Shown: positions 7,447 to 17,926, numbered from the stretch's first letter. The stretch is 64,000 bases of DNA from an uncultured Pseudacidovorax sp. (GCF_913773995.1 NZ_CAJYES010000249.1:1-64000), one strand, 5' to 3'. The notes: generated by a model from the letters alone, not told the origin. Numbers and translations: made by a program.

Positions 7447-9477
7447 ATGAGCGATTTCGCCACTGCCGAGCCGACGAGCACCCGGTTCATCCACGTTCAG
7501 GCGCAAGCCGACCACCTTGAATCTCTAGCGCGAGGGAAGCCAGTGACGGCGCTGGCTGAGCTCGTTTGGAACGCTTTGGATGCCGATGCGGACCGGATCC
7601 GCATTGGTATCACGGACAACGATCTGGGGAGCCCGGTTGCCGTCGAGATCGCCGACAACGGCAGCGGCATCAGCCTGAGCGACGCAGAGCGTGCGTTCGG
7701 CAATCTTGGTGGTTCATGGAAGCGTGAGCAGCGCCTCACGCAGCGGGCCCACAAGAAGATGCACGGGCGTGACGGCAAGGGCCGTTTCAAGGCGTTCGCC
7801 CTTGGCCATCGCGTCGAATGGGACACAGTGTTCCTCGGAGAAAATGACGAAGCTCAGCACTACGTCATAAAGGGAAGTAGCGACCGGCTGCAGGATTTCG
7901 AGATTGGCTCGCCATCCCCGCCGCCGAATGGCCGAGGCCGAGGCACGCGGGTTCGCATCACCGGTATCCAAGAGTCGCTTAGCGTGCTGTCGCGAGATGG
8001 TTCAGCGCCTCGCCAATTGGCGGAAGTATTTGCGCTGTACCTGCGCAACTACCCGGCCACCGACATCATCTATCGGGGTGAGCGCCTTGATCCCAAGGCG
8101 GTGCAGAAGGCTCACGAGACGTACGTTCTGCCGGCCTTCGTGACCGAGAACGGTGTGAGTGTCTCGGGTGAACTGGACATCGTCGAGTGGACCTTTTCGA
8201 AAAAAGAGCGCCGTATCTGCATGTGCGACTCGGATGGCTTCGTCCTCCACGAGATAGAGGCCGGCATCCGCCCGGGGAGCGAGTTCAACTTCACCGCATA
8301 CCTCCGCTCTGACTACGTTTCGAAGCTGCAGCAGCAGAACGTTCTCTCGTTGGAAGAGCTTGAGCCAGGCCTGCGCCGGCTGGTAGAGGATGCTCGAGCA
8401 TCACTGCGTTCCCACTTTCGTCGCCGAAAGGCCGAATCGGCTTCTGAACTCGTGAAGCAGTGGAAGCAGGAGGGTGTGTACCCGTTCGCTGGCGATGCGA
8501 CGGGGCCACTCGAAGCCGCTAGGCGTGAGGTCTTCGACATCTGCGCATTGAGCATTCATCAGTACCTCGACTCCTTCCGGGAGGGCCCGGTCAAGGACCG
8601 GCAGTTCACCCTGCGCATGCTCAAGACAGCACTGGATGAAAACCCCGAATCTCTGAAGCGCATTCTTTCGGAAGTCCTCGAACTGCCGAAAGAGCGACAG
8701 AACGAACTCGCGGACTTACTGCAGTACACGACCTTGTCATCCATCATCGAGGCCAGCAAGCTCGTTGCGGACCGACTTCATTTTCTTGCTGGCCTGCAAG
8801 AGTTGCTTTTCCGCGAAGAGACCAAGCGTGATCTTCGCGAGCGATCGCAACTGCATCGCATGCTCGACAACGAGACCTGGATATTCGGTGAGGAGTACCT
8901 CCTCACAAGTAGCGACGAGAATCTGAACACGGTCCTGCACAAGCATCTCTCAACACTGCGGCCTGAGTTGAGCAGGAAGAAAAGCAAGCAGAAGGCAGTG
9001 CTCCGCGACGACGGCACGCAAGCCGTTATTGATCTGATGCTTGCCAGGGAGATTCCGGCATACGCGCAGACACAGCGTGAGTTTCTGGTCGTTGAACTCA
9101 AGCGTCCATCTCAGAAGATCGACCTTGACGTCCAGCGACAGATCCTCGGCTACGCGATGGCAGTGGCAAGCGACGAGCGGTTCGACACTCAGAACACTCG
9201 CTGGACGTTCCTCGCCGTTTCGAACGAGATGACGCCAGACGCACGTCGAACGATTAGCCAGGATGGCAAGCCGTACGGATTCTTCCACCATGAGAAGAAC
9301 ATTAGGGTCGGCCTCGCAACCTGGGGTGAGGTGCTCAACGCATCTCGTGCTCGACTCGAGCTGTTCCGCACGAAGCTTGACTACACGGCGACAAAGGACC
9401 AAGGCGTAGCGCTCCTGCATCGGAAGTACGCACAGTACCTTCCGGAGAGCCTCGCTCCGCCGGAGAGCGACCGTTAA
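7447..9477 (+). CDS. GHKL (Hsp90-like) ATPase with C-terminal PD-(D/E)xK-like nuclease motif
   Basis: 676 residues. The N-terminal ATPase has the Bergerat-fold motifs: Asn42 in ELVWNALDADA (N box), DNGSGI at 70-75 (G1) and GRDGKGR at 107-113 (G2). The middle third is helical and charged. The C-terminal third has WIFG at 478-481, then Asp529 (VIDLML) and E550-L-K552 (VVELKRP), followed by a Gln-rich helix. This spacing fits a PD-(D/E)xK nuclease, and the WxFG-D-ExK order recalls Shedu-type (DUF4263) proteins. ATP-dependent conformational control of a DNA or RNA nuclease is inference. The start is the first ATG after the promoter-like site. A second gene with its own nuclease domain follows 36 bases later. 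Confidence 0.8.
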   Translation: MSDFATAEPTSTRFIHVQAQADHLESLARGKPVTALAELVWNALDADADRIRIGITDNDLGSPVAVEIADNGSGISLSDAERAFGNLGGSWKREQRLTQRAHKKMHGRDGKGRFKAFALGHRVEWDTVFLGENDEAQHYVIKGSSDRLQDFEIGSPSPPPNGRGRGTRVRITGIQESLSVLSRDGSAPRQLAEVFALYLRNYPATDIIYRGERLDPKAVQKAHETYVLPAFVTENGVSVSGELDIVEWTFSKKERRICMCDSDGFVLHEIEAGIRPGSEFNFTAYLRSDYVSKLQQQNVLSLEELEPGLRRLVEDARASLRSHFRRRKAESASELVKQWKQEGVYPFAGDATGPLEAARREVFDICALSIHQYLDSFREGPVKDRQFTLRMLKTALDENPESLKRILSEVLELPKERQNELADLLQYTTLSSIIEASKLVADRLHFLAGLQELLFREETKRDLRERSQLHRMLDNETWIFGEEYLLTSSDENLNTVLHKHLSTLRPELSRKKSKQKAVLRDDGTQAVIDLMLAREIPAYAQTQREFLVVELKRPSQKIDLDVQRQILGYAMAVASDERFDTQNTRWTFLAVSNEMTPDARRTISQDGKPYGFFHHEKNIRVGLATWGEVLNASRARLELFRTKLDYTATKDQGVALLHRKYAQYLPESLAPPESDR

Positions 9478-9513
9478 GCTACATGCTCTTCACGTTCAAG
9501 CAGGAGGGACGCG

Positions 9514-11376
9514 ATGGACGCGAATGCAATTGCGCTGCTGGACATCTTTGAAAAGAAGATGCGACTTGAGGTGCCGATGTTCCAGCGGCAGTACGTCTGG
9601 AAGCAAGAGCATCAGTGGGCTCCACTTTGGGAGGACATCTCTCGCAAGTTCGTGGAGTTCATCGAAGGTCGTACAGACGCGCCAGTTCACTTTCTCGGCG
9701 CGATGGTGCTCGATCAACGACAAACGCAGACAGGCCGCGTCGAGCGGCGCAGCGTAATTGACGGTCAGCAGCGTCTTACGACTCTTCAGATCTTCCTTGT
9801 AGCCTTTCGCGACTTCTGTCGAGGTGAAGGGCTGGTCGACTTCGCCGACGAGTGTGAGAAGTACACAGTAAACACTGGCCGAATGACCGAGCCCAAGGTG
9901 GAGAAGTACAAGGTCTGGCCAACGCTTAGCGACAGACAGCAGTTCATTGACGTCGTTGACGCAGGGTCACGAGATGCACTCGAGAAGCTTCACCCTCTAA
10001 CGAGACGCAAGTATTCGCGGAAGTTCGAACCCCGTCCTAGGATGGTGGAGGCCTACTTGTTTTTCTATGACAGTCTTGCTGAATTCTTCAAGGGAACCCC
10101 GACCGAGCCACCAGTAGCGGCCGAAAAGCCGCTGGCAGATCGTCTTGAGGAGTGCTTTGAAGCCTTGAAGACGGCGCTGAAGGTGGTGGCCATCGATCTT
10201 GACCGAGACGACGACGCTCAGGTCATATTCGAGACTCTCAACGCACGCGGAGAGCCGCTGCTACCTGCTGACCTCCTTCGGAACTTCATCTTCCTGCGAG
10301 CCGCTCGGCAGAACGAAGAGCAGGAGACTCTGTACAGGAAGTATTGGGCGGCGTTCGACGAGCCCTTCTGGCGCCAGGAGGTCGTACAGGGACGCCTAGT
10401 GCGGCCACGCAGTGACCTGTTCATTCAGCACTTTCTTGCCGGCAAGCAGGCCAGAGACATCCCGATCAAGCATTTGTTCGTCGAATACAAGTATTGGGTC
10501 GAGCGCACCGCTCCCTATAAGACGGTCGAGGCAGAACTTGCGGCGTTGGCGAAGCAAGGCAAGGACTACAGGCGTCTTGTCGTTCGTAGTGACGCCGATG
10601 CGCTCGGCCCGCTCGCTCATTTTTTGGAGACGTTCGATGTGAGTACCGTCTTCCCGCCGCTCCTCGCGATGCTTGATCTTCAGGCTAGCGACGACGAGAT
10701 GCGCGAGACGGCACGCGTGCTCGAGAGCTATCTCTTACGCCGGACGGTTTGCGTGTCGGACACCAAAGCGTACAACCGTGTTTTCATGAGCCTCACGCGT
10801 GCGATTCATCGAGATGGGGCAACTGCTGCGGTTGTCCGCTCTCACCTGGCAAGTCTGCAAGGCGCCACTGATGCATGGCCGAGCGACGAGAAGTTCTCGG
10901 ATGCCTGGATGACGGGGCATGCGTATTCGGCGCTCAACAACGCCAGGATCGTCTACATCCTCAGCAAGCTCAGCGATACCTATCGCACCTCCAAGACCGA
11001 ACAGGTCAAAGTAAGTGGGCAGCTGACCGTGGAGCACCTGATGCCGCAAGGCTGGATCACCCATTGGCGGCTGTCGGATGGAAGCAAGGGCCTCGAGAAC
11101 CCTTGGTCAGCTCCGGCAGATGACCCAACAGCGTTGGCAACGCGCGCTCGCAGCGCCATCGTCCAGACATTTGGCAACCTCACACTAATCACGGGCGGTC
11201 TAAACAGCTCGATCTCGAATGGCGATTGGGCAACCAAGCGGGCAGCCATCGAGGCGAACAGCTTGCTGCCGATCAACCTTCAACTCCGGAGCGCCGAAAC
11301 TTGGGACGAAGCAGCGATTGAGCGGCGCGGTCGCGACCTGCTTTCTCGGGCGCTTCACCTTTGGCCGCGAGGGTGA
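9514..11376 (+). CDS. DUF262/DUF1524 protein (GmrSD-like restriction factor)
   Basis: 620 residues. The N-terminal DUF262 domain carries FQRQYVW at 23-29 and the signature DGQQRLTT at 83-90, which in GmrS/BrxU/SspE-type proteins forms the nucleotide-binding site. The C-terminal DUF1524 HNH domain carries TVEHLMPQ with His508, then GNLTL (Asn555) and a downstream Asn/Lys-rich LNSSISNGDWATKR. Related proteins cut modified phage DNA. Whether this one recognises a modification is unknown. AGGAGG lies just before the ATG, giving a strong ribosome-binding site, and the gene is 36 bases behind the GHKL gene, so the two are probably one operon. Low GC and codon use match its partner. Confidence 0.88.
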   Translation: MDANAIALLDIFEKKMRLEVPMFQRQYVWKQEHQWAPLWEDISRKFVEFIEGRTDAPVHFLGAMVLDQRQTQTGRVERRSVIDGQQRLTTLQIFLVAFRDFCRGEGLVDFADECEKYTVNTGRMTEPKVEKYKVWPTLSDRQQFIDVVDAGSRDALEKLHPLTRRKYSRKFEPRPRMVEAYLFFYDSLAEFFKGTPTEPPVAAEKPLADRLEECFEALKTALKVVAIDLDRDDDAQVIFETLNARGEPLLPADLLRNFIFLRAARQNEEQETLYRKYWAAFDEPFWRQEVVQGRLVRPRSDLFIQHFLAGKQARDIPIKHLFVEYKYWVERTAPYKTVEAELAALAKQGKDYRRLVVRSDADALGPLAHFLETFDVSTVFPPLLAMLDLQASDDEMRETARVLESYLLRRTVCVSDTKAYNRVFMSLTRAIHRDGATAAVVRSHLASLQGATDAWPSDEKFSDAWMTGHAYSALNNARIVYILSKLSDTYRTSKTEQVKVSGQLTVEHLMPQGWITHWRLSDGSKGLENPWSAPADDPTALATRARSAIVQTFGNLTLITGGLNSSISNGDWATKRAAIEANSLLPINLQLRSAETWDEAAIERRGRDLLSRALHLWPRG

Positions 11377-11522
11377 GCCTCACCTGGTGCTAGAGCAACC
11401 GTTGGCGGCTGTCCGCTCATGGCCAAAATCCGTTGATTATTGCGGGGCCAGATCGCGATCTCTCGGCACTTCGCCATCAATCAGAATGACCGGGCAAGCC
11501 CGCAATTAAGCGGCAGAGCCCC

Positions 11523-13400
<1,878 letters not shown>

Positions 13401-13557
13401 GGGAAGGTCTCCAGGTAGATGGAAGCAGCGAGCAGGCTGCCGAGGTGGGCGATGCTAGGTCAGGCAGAATGAACGTTGCTTTCTATTTTTTCATCTATTT
13501 GGTGATTAATTTCATCTTACCCAGATGCCGGAATAAATAGCCATCTTATGGCCGATT
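13401..13557. promoter_or_regulatory. Divergent glmS / Lrp-family control region
   Basis: 157 bases between two divergent starts. The half nearest the Lrp gene (about 13481-13550) is AT-rich with T tracts and GATTAATTTC, suitable for promoters and for binding by an Lrp-type protein. I could not assign individual elements. Confidence 0.5.
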
Positions 13558-14031
13558 ATGGAATCATTAAACCTCGACGCTATCGACCGCCGCCTGCTCG
13601 ACGCCCTGCAGCGCGATGCGTCTCGAACCAACCAGCAACTGGCGGCGGACTTGCACCTGTCCCCGCCCACCTGCCTGCGGCGCGTGCAGCGCCTGCGCCA
13701 GTCGGGCCTGATCGCGCGCGAGGTGGCGTTACTGGACGTAGACCGCCTGGGCGCCACGCTCACCGCCATCGTGGAGATCTCGCTGGACCGGCAGGATGAG
13801 CAATCGCTCACCGCCTTCGAGGCGCGCGTCGCCCCCGACGGGGCGGTGCAGCAGTGCTACCGCGTCTCGCCCGGGCCGGACTTCGTGCTCATCGTCACCG
13901 TGCGCGACATGCCCGCCTACCAGGCGCTGGCGCAGCGGCTGTTCACCAGCGACGCGAACGTGCGCAACGTGAAGGCCTTCTTCAGCGTGCGCCGGGCCAA
14001 GTTCGAGCCACGGGTGCCGCTGGCGGATTGA
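13558..14031 (+). CDS. Lrp/AsnC family transcriptional regulator
   Basis: 157 residues. The N-terminal helix-turn-helix (LDAIDRRLLDALQRD, then LAADLHLSPPTCLRRVQRL) is joined to a C-terminal RAM-type ligand and oligomerisation domain (VQQCYRVSPGPDFVLIVTVRD). The length is typical of the family. These proteins usually sense amino acids and often control a neighbouring gene. Here the divergent neighbour is glmS, so a link between amino acid (glutamine) status and amino-sugar synthesis is possible but unproven. The ribosome-binding site is weak. The start ATG fits the beginning of the conserved domain. Confidence 0.93.
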   Translation: MESLNLDAIDRRLLDALQRDASRTNQQLAADLHLSPPTCLRRVQRLRQSGLIAREVALLDVDRLGATLTAIVEISLDRQDEQSLTAFEARVAPDGAVQQCYRVSPGPDFVLIVTVRDMPAYQALAQRLFTSDANVRNVKAFFSVRRAKFEPRVPLAD

Positions 14032-14070
14032 GCGCTGGGCTTGTCAATGGCCCCCGGCGCTTCGACAGGC

Positions 14071-15504
14071 TCACTTCTTCTTCGCGCCCTTCACCGGCCG
14101 CTTCCAGTCCGCAAAGCTCACCTGCCGCGCGCGCGCCACAGTGAGCGCGCCGGGTTCGGTGCTCTTGCTGACCGTCGATCCACCGCCGATGGTGCCGCCC
14201 GCGCCCAGGGTCACCGGCGCGATCAGCACGCAGTTGCTGCCCACGTGCACGTCGTCGCCGATCACGGTGCGATGCTTGTTGGCGCCGTCGTAGTTGGCCG
14301 TGATGCTGCCCGCGCCGTAGTTGACGCGCTCGCCGACGGTGGCGTCGCCCAGGTAGGCCAGGTGGTTGGCCTTGGCGCCATCGGCCAGGGTCGAGTTCTT
14401 CACCTCGACGAAGTTGCCGATGTGCACCTCGCGGCCCAGTTGCGCGCCGGGCCGCAGACGGGCATAGGGGCCGATCAGCGCACCCACGCCCACCACCACA
14501 CCGGCCGCTTCGCCGGCGATGTGGGTGTAGGGATGGATCACCGCGCCGGCCTCGATGCACGCATCCGAGATCACGCAATGCGCGCCGATGCGCACGCCCT
14601 CGCCCAGGCTCACGCGCCCTTCGAAGATGCAGTTGATGTCGATCTCGACGTCGGCGCCGCATTCCAGCTCGCCGCGCAGGTCGAAGCGCGCCGGGTCGGC
14701 CAGGCGCACACCCGCGTCCATCAGGCGCTCGGCCTGGCGCCGCTGCCAGTCGCGCTCCAGCGCGGCCAGTTGCGACGGGCTGTTGATGCCGGCCACCTGC
14801 AGCGCGTCGGTGGTCTTCTGCGCCACCACGGGCAGGCCCTGCGCCACCGCCATGCCCACCACGTCGGTCAGGTAGTACTCGCCCTGGGCGTTGTCGTTGG
14901 ACAGCCGCGCCAGCCAACCCGCCAGCGCGCGGGCCGGTGCGGCCATCGCGCCCGAATAGATCTCGCGCACCTGGCGCTGGGCCTCCGTCGCGTCCTTGTG
15001 CTCGACGATGGCCTGGACGCCGCCGGCCGCATCGCGCAGCACCCGGCCGTAGCCGGTGGGGTCGGGAAGGTCGATGGTGAGCAGCGCGAGACGCTCGCCG
15101 CCGCTGGCCTCGACCAGGGCGCGCAGCGTGTCCTCGGCGATCAGCGGCACGTCGCCCGAGAGCACCAGCACCACGCCATCGCCGGCCAGCGCCGGCACCG
15201 CCTGCTGCACGGCGTGGCCGGTGCCCAGCTGCGGCGACTGGCGCACGCAGCGCACATCGGTGCCCACCTGCCAGGCCGGGATGGCGGCCTCGACCTCCTC
15301 CGCGCCATGGCCGGTGACCACCACCACGCGCCGCGCCCCCAGGCGGGCGGCCGTACGCAGCACATGGGCAAGCAGCGGCCGGCCGGCCAATCGATGCAAC
15401 ACTTTGGGCAGGCGACTCTTCATGCGCGTGCCCTTGCCGGCGGCCATGACGACGACATCGACGGCGATCGAGGAAAGGCTGGACGTGGTGGGTGCAATGG
15501 TCAT
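14071..15504 (-). CDS. glmU: Bifunctional UDP-N-acetylglucosamine pyrophosphorylase / glucosamine-1-phosphate N-acetyltransferase
   Basis: 477 residues. The N-terminal pyrophosphorylase has the nucleotide-binding loop VVVMAAGKGTRMKS at about 17-30 and LSGDVPL. The C-terminal left-handed beta helix has hexapeptide repeats (VRIGAHCVISDA, VHIGNFVEVKNS, NYGAGSITANYDG) ending in a Lys-rich tail. It acetylates glucosamine-1-phosphate and then makes UDP-GlcNAc in the cytoplasm. With glmS nearby, two of the three core pathway enzymes are here; glmM is not. The N-terminus is about 14 residues longer than in E. coli. The start is about 85 bases from the divergent lipoprotein gene. Confidence 0.98.
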   Translation of the reverse strand: MTIAPTTSSLSSIAVDVVVMAAGKGTRMKSRLPKVLHRLAGRPLLAHVLRTAARLGARRVVVVTGHGAEEVEAAIPAWQVGTDVRCVRQSPQLGTGHAVQQAVPALAGDGVVLVLSGDVPLIAEDTLRALVEASGGERLALLTIDLPDPTGYGRVLRDAAGGVQAIVEHKDATEAQRQVREIYSGAMAAPARALAGWLARLSNDNAQGEYYLTDVVGMAVAQGLPVVAQKTTDALQVAGINSPSQLAALERDWQRRQAERLMDAGVRLADPARFDLRGELECGADVEIDINCIFEGRVSLGEGVRIGAHCVISDACIEAGAVIHPYTHIAGEAAGVVVGVGALIGPYARLRPGAQLGREVHIGNFVEVKNSTLADGAKANHLAYLGDATVGERVNYGAGSITANYDGANKHRTVIGDDVHVGSNCVLIAPVTLGAGGTIGGGSTVSKSTEPGALTVARARQVSFADWKRPVKGAKKK

Positions 15505-15589
15505 GGTCGGTGCTGCGTCGGCAGCGTGCGAAGAGGCGGAAAGCGGTCCGCGCGAGGGGCCGCGAGGCGGCGGCAGCGGGCTGCGAAAA

Positions 15590-16444
15590 GTGGCGCGGAT
15601 TATCGGCGCGCTGCTGCTGGCCTTCGTGCTCGGCGGCTGCAGCGCGGTGCGCCTGGCCTACAACAACCTGCCCGAGATCAGCTACTGGTGGCTGGACGGC
15701 TACCTGGACTTCGATGGCGCCCAAAGCCTGCAGGTGAAGGCGGCCCTGGCCGGGCTGCAGGAGTGGCATCGCCGCGAGGAACTGCCCCGCTTCGTCGCCC
15801 TGGCCGGCCAGGCCCGCGACCTGGCGCGGGGCGACATCTCGGCGGCGCAGGTCTGCGCGCTGTCGGAGGCGGTGCAAGCACGCCTGCTGGCCCTGGCCGT
15901 GCGGGCCGAGCCCGAGGCGACCACGCTCGCACAGAGCCTGTCACCCGCACAGATGCAGGTGCTGGAGCGCAAGTTCACCCGCATCAATGGCGAGTTCCGC
16001 CGCGAATGGCTGCGCCTGCTGCCGGCCGAGGTGCAGGACAAGCGTTACGACACCTTCCTGGACCGTTACGAGGACTTCTACGGCCCGCTGGACGCGCGCC
16101 AGCGCGAGCTGCTTCGGCAGCTGGTGCGCCAATCGGCCTTCAGCCCCCAGAAGCTGGACAACGTGCGCCGGGCGCGTCAGACCGATGTGATGGCGCTGCT
16201 CCGGGGACTGCAGCAGCAGCCCGGCCTGCCGGCGGCGGAGGCGCAGCAACGTGTGCACGCGCTGGTGATGCGCGTCTTCGAGCCGCCACCTGGCGAATGG
16301 CGCACCCAGCAGGACGCGCTGACGCAGGAGGGCTGCCGCAACACGGCCCAGTTGCATGCGGCGATGAGCCCCGCGCAACGCGAGCGGGCGGCGCAGCGCA
16401 TCGAGGGTTATCGACAGGACCTGATCGCACTCACCGCACCTTGA
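15590..16444 (+). CDS. DUF6279 family lipoprotein
   Basis: 284 residues from a GTG at 15590. The N-terminus is a lipoprotein signal (ARIIGALLLAF, lipobox LGGC) followed by SAVRLAYNNLPE, the DUF6279 hallmark, and a long, charged, helical C-terminal part with many Arg/Gln/Leu. The start is uncertain: in-frame ATGs at 15497 and 15503 would add about 30 residues of non-signal sequence and would overlap the glmU start. I prefer GTG because the lipoprotein signal then begins at residue 1. The function is unknown; it is probably an outer-membrane-anchored periplasmic protein. Confidence 0.82.
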   Translation: MARIIGALLLAFVLGGCSAVRLAYNNLPEISYWWLDGYLDFDGAQSLQVKAALAGLQEWHRREELPRFVALAGQARDLARGDISAAQVCALSEAVQARLLALAVRAEPEATTLAQSLSPAQMQVLERKFTRINGEFRREWLRLLPAEVQDKRYDTFLDRYEDFYGPLDARQRELLRQLVRQSAFSPQKLDNVRRARQTDVMALLRGLQQQPGLPAAEAQQRVHALVMRVFEPPPGEWRTQQDALTQEGCRNTAQLHAAMSPAQRERAAQRIEGYRQDLIALTAP

Positions 16445-16532
16445 GGCGGCCGCAGCGCCGCGCGGCGTGTCAGCTTTCCAGGGCAGAGACGCGCCGCCCA
16501 CACGGCATGAAACTGGCGCCGCCACACCGATC

Positions 16533-16620
16533 AAAGGGCCGCGGAGCAGGCCACGCCAGCGCACCCGCGGAGCGGGCTTCGCCCGGCCGCCGGGTGCGCC
16601 CCTTGAGGGGGATGGGACTT
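16533..16620 (+). repeat. Dispersed intergenic repeat, copy A
   Basis: Shares GGGCCGCGGAGCAGGCCACG, then GC-rich hairpin arms around a GGCTTCGCCCGGCCG core, and a GTGCGCCCC/GAGGGGG end with copies B (17927-18038) and C (37039-37153, opposite strand). The 211-base gap after the DUF6279 gene otherwise holds nothing I recognise. The right end is less conserved than in the other two copies. Confidence 0.7.
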
Positions 16621-16655
16621 CCACACGCAGTGAGGAAGTCCAAACGGGGTGAGCT

Positions 16656-17405
16656 TTAAAGCAGCGGGACCGGCCGCATGGGGCGCTCGAAGTAGTCGCC
16701 CAGCGCTTCCAGCGCGTGGGGCTCCAGGATCTCCAGCCAGCCGCCTTCCAGCCGGTGCAGGCCCAGGCGTTGCAGCTTGCGCAGCGTCTTGTTGGTGTGC
16801 ACCAGCGACAGGCCGAGCGCATCGGCGATGTGCTGCTGCTGGAACGGGAACTCCACCTTGCCACCCTCCGTCATCCCCAGGTGCTGGGCACGGCGGTAAA
16901 GATGCATCAGCAGCATCGCGACCCGCTCGGCCGCCGTGCGGCGGCCGGTGGTGACGAGGTTGTCGTCCACCATCTTCTCCTCGCGTGCGGCCAGCCAGGT
17001 GATGTCGTAGCCGAGCTTGGGGTGCTGCAGGAAGAAGTCCCACAGCCGGTCACGGGGGAAGGTGCACAGCACCACGTCGGATGCGGCCTCCACACCGTGG
17101 GTACGGCCATCGGCAAACTCGTCCTGCAGGCCGAGCAGATCGCCGGGCAGCAGGAAGTTCAGGATCTGCCGCCGCCCATCGCTGAGCGTCTTGTAGCGGA
17201 AGGCCCAGCCCGAATAGAGCGTGTAGAGCTGATCGCTGCGCACATGCTCGCCGATGATGCGTTCCCCTGCGGCCACACGCCGGCTGCCGGTGCGCCATTC
17301 GGCGACGGCTCGGCGTTCGGGTTCGGAGAGGGCAAGAAAGGCGGGAAGGCTGCGCAGGCGACATTTGCTGCACGGATGGCCACAGGCCGAATGGGACACC
17401 GACAT
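16656..17405 (-). CDS. FNR-like Crp/Fnr family regulator with four candidate Fe-S cysteines
   Basis: 249 residues from the ATG at 17405. N-terminal Cys8, Cys12 and Cys15 (ACGHPCSKC) plus Cys114 (VVLCTFP) match the three-plus-one Cys layout of oxygen-sensing FNR, where the fourth is Cys122 in MVCEIP. A cyclic-nucleotide-type beta roll (FLLPGDLLGLQDEF) and a winged helix follow. The recognition helix reads LSLVHTNKTLRKL, not the ExxSR of true FNR, so the DNA site probably differs. A TTG at 17474 with an overlapping GGAGG would add 23 residues with four more Cys; I prefer the ATG but cannot exclude it. It is divergent from a BLUF photoreceptor gene. Confidence 0.85.
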   Translation of the reverse strand: MSVSHSACGHPCSKCRLRSLPAFLALSEPERRAVAEWRTGSRRVAAGERIIGEHVRSDQLYTLYSGWAFRYKTLSDGRRQILNFLLPGDLLGLQDEFADGRTHGVEAASDVVLCTFPRDRLWDFFLQHPKLGYDITWLAAREEKMVDDNLVTTGRRTAAERVAMLLMHLYRRAQHLGMTEGGKVEFPFQQQHIADALGLSLVHTNKTLRKLQRLGLHRLEGGWLEILEPHALEALGDYFERPMRPVPLL

Positions 17406-17507
17406 CGGGCAGATGCAAGGGTTGGAGGTACCCCAATATAGACATTCGCCCTGTGTCTTTTGACATTCCTCCAACGCCGCCTGGCGTCGGCCGGCGCCCT
17501 AAAGTGG

Positions 17508-17921
17508 ATGGCGATGCCTGCTGACCCCCACAGCCTCTACGAGTTCTTCTACACCAGCCAACTCGATCCGCAGACCTCCCCCGGTGTGGTGGGACAGATC
17601 CTGTCCAAGGCCCGCCCGCACAACGCGCAGGCCGGCGTGAGCGGACTGCTGGTGTTCGACGGCCTGCGCTTCTTCCAGCACCTGGAAGGGCCGCGCATCG
17701 CGCTCGAACCGCTGATGGGCCGCATCGTCGAAGACATGCGGCACGAGGACGTGCGCATCCTCCACGAAGGCCTGCTCGACCAGCGGCGCTACCACCGCTT
17801 CGACATGGGCTACGCGCAGACCGACGACTTCGATGCGCTGGCTGCATTGATGACGCTCTCGGGCCTCCCGGCGGTGGAGCAGTTCCTGCGCATGCGCGCC
17901 GGCTTTGACATCCAAGCCTGA
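17508..17921 (+). CDS. BLUF-domain blue-light photoreceptor
   Basis: 137 residues, a single-domain BLUF protein. The flavin-site residues are present with exact family spacing: Tyr15 (YTS), Asn39 (PHNAQ) and Gln57 (FFQHLEG). These are 24 and 18 residues apart, as in AppA Tyr21/Asn45/Gln63. GVSGLLVFDG is also characteristic. The C-terminal helices (about 100-137) would be the output surface; there is no attached effector domain, so it must act on a partner. Alternative start: ATG at 17514. Its start is about 100 bases from the divergent FNR-like gene, so joint light and redox control is a reasonable guess. Confidence 0.9.
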   Translation: MAMPADPHSLYEFFYTSQLDPQTSPGVVGQILSKARPHNAQAGVSGLLVFDGLRFFQHLEGPRIALEPLMGRIVEDMRHEDVRILHEGLLDQRRYHRFDMGYAQTDDFDALAALMTLSGLPAVEQFLRMRAGFDIQA

Positions 17922-17926
17922 CCTAA

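Larger units (their letters stand above)
7173..11522. mobile_element. Low-GC two-gene island, candidate defence module
   Basis: Base composition drops sharply: hand-counted lines inside give 53-60% GC (60% at 8101-8160, 53% at 8761-8820, 55% at 9841-9900) against 68% at 6361-6420. It contains a GHKL ATPase/nuclease-like gene and a DUF262/DUF1524 gene on the same strand. It sits between a DUF1232 gene and glmS, both with typical composition. No integrase, transposase or tRNA target is visible, and I found no convincing flanking direct repeats. Acquisition by transfer is therefore inferred from composition and content only. Confidence 0.65.

Noticed and set aside
7182-9479. 10-base direct repeat CCGTTAAGCT near 7182 and at 9470-9479 as possible attachment sites
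   Set aside because: The second copy lies at the stop codon of the GHKL gene inside the island, not at its edge, and ten bases can recur by chance.
15497-15589. Longer start for the DUF6279 lipoprotein (ATG at 15497 or 15503)
   Set aside because: It would place about 30 non-signal residues before the lipoprotein signal and overlap the glmU start; GTG at 15590 puts the signal at residue 1.
17406-17474. TTG start at 17474 giving an N-terminal extension with four more Cys in the FNR-like protein
   Set aside because: The GGAGG overlaps the TTG too closely for a normal ribosome-binding site, and the C8/C12/C15 cluster is already present from the ATG. It cannot be fully excluded.
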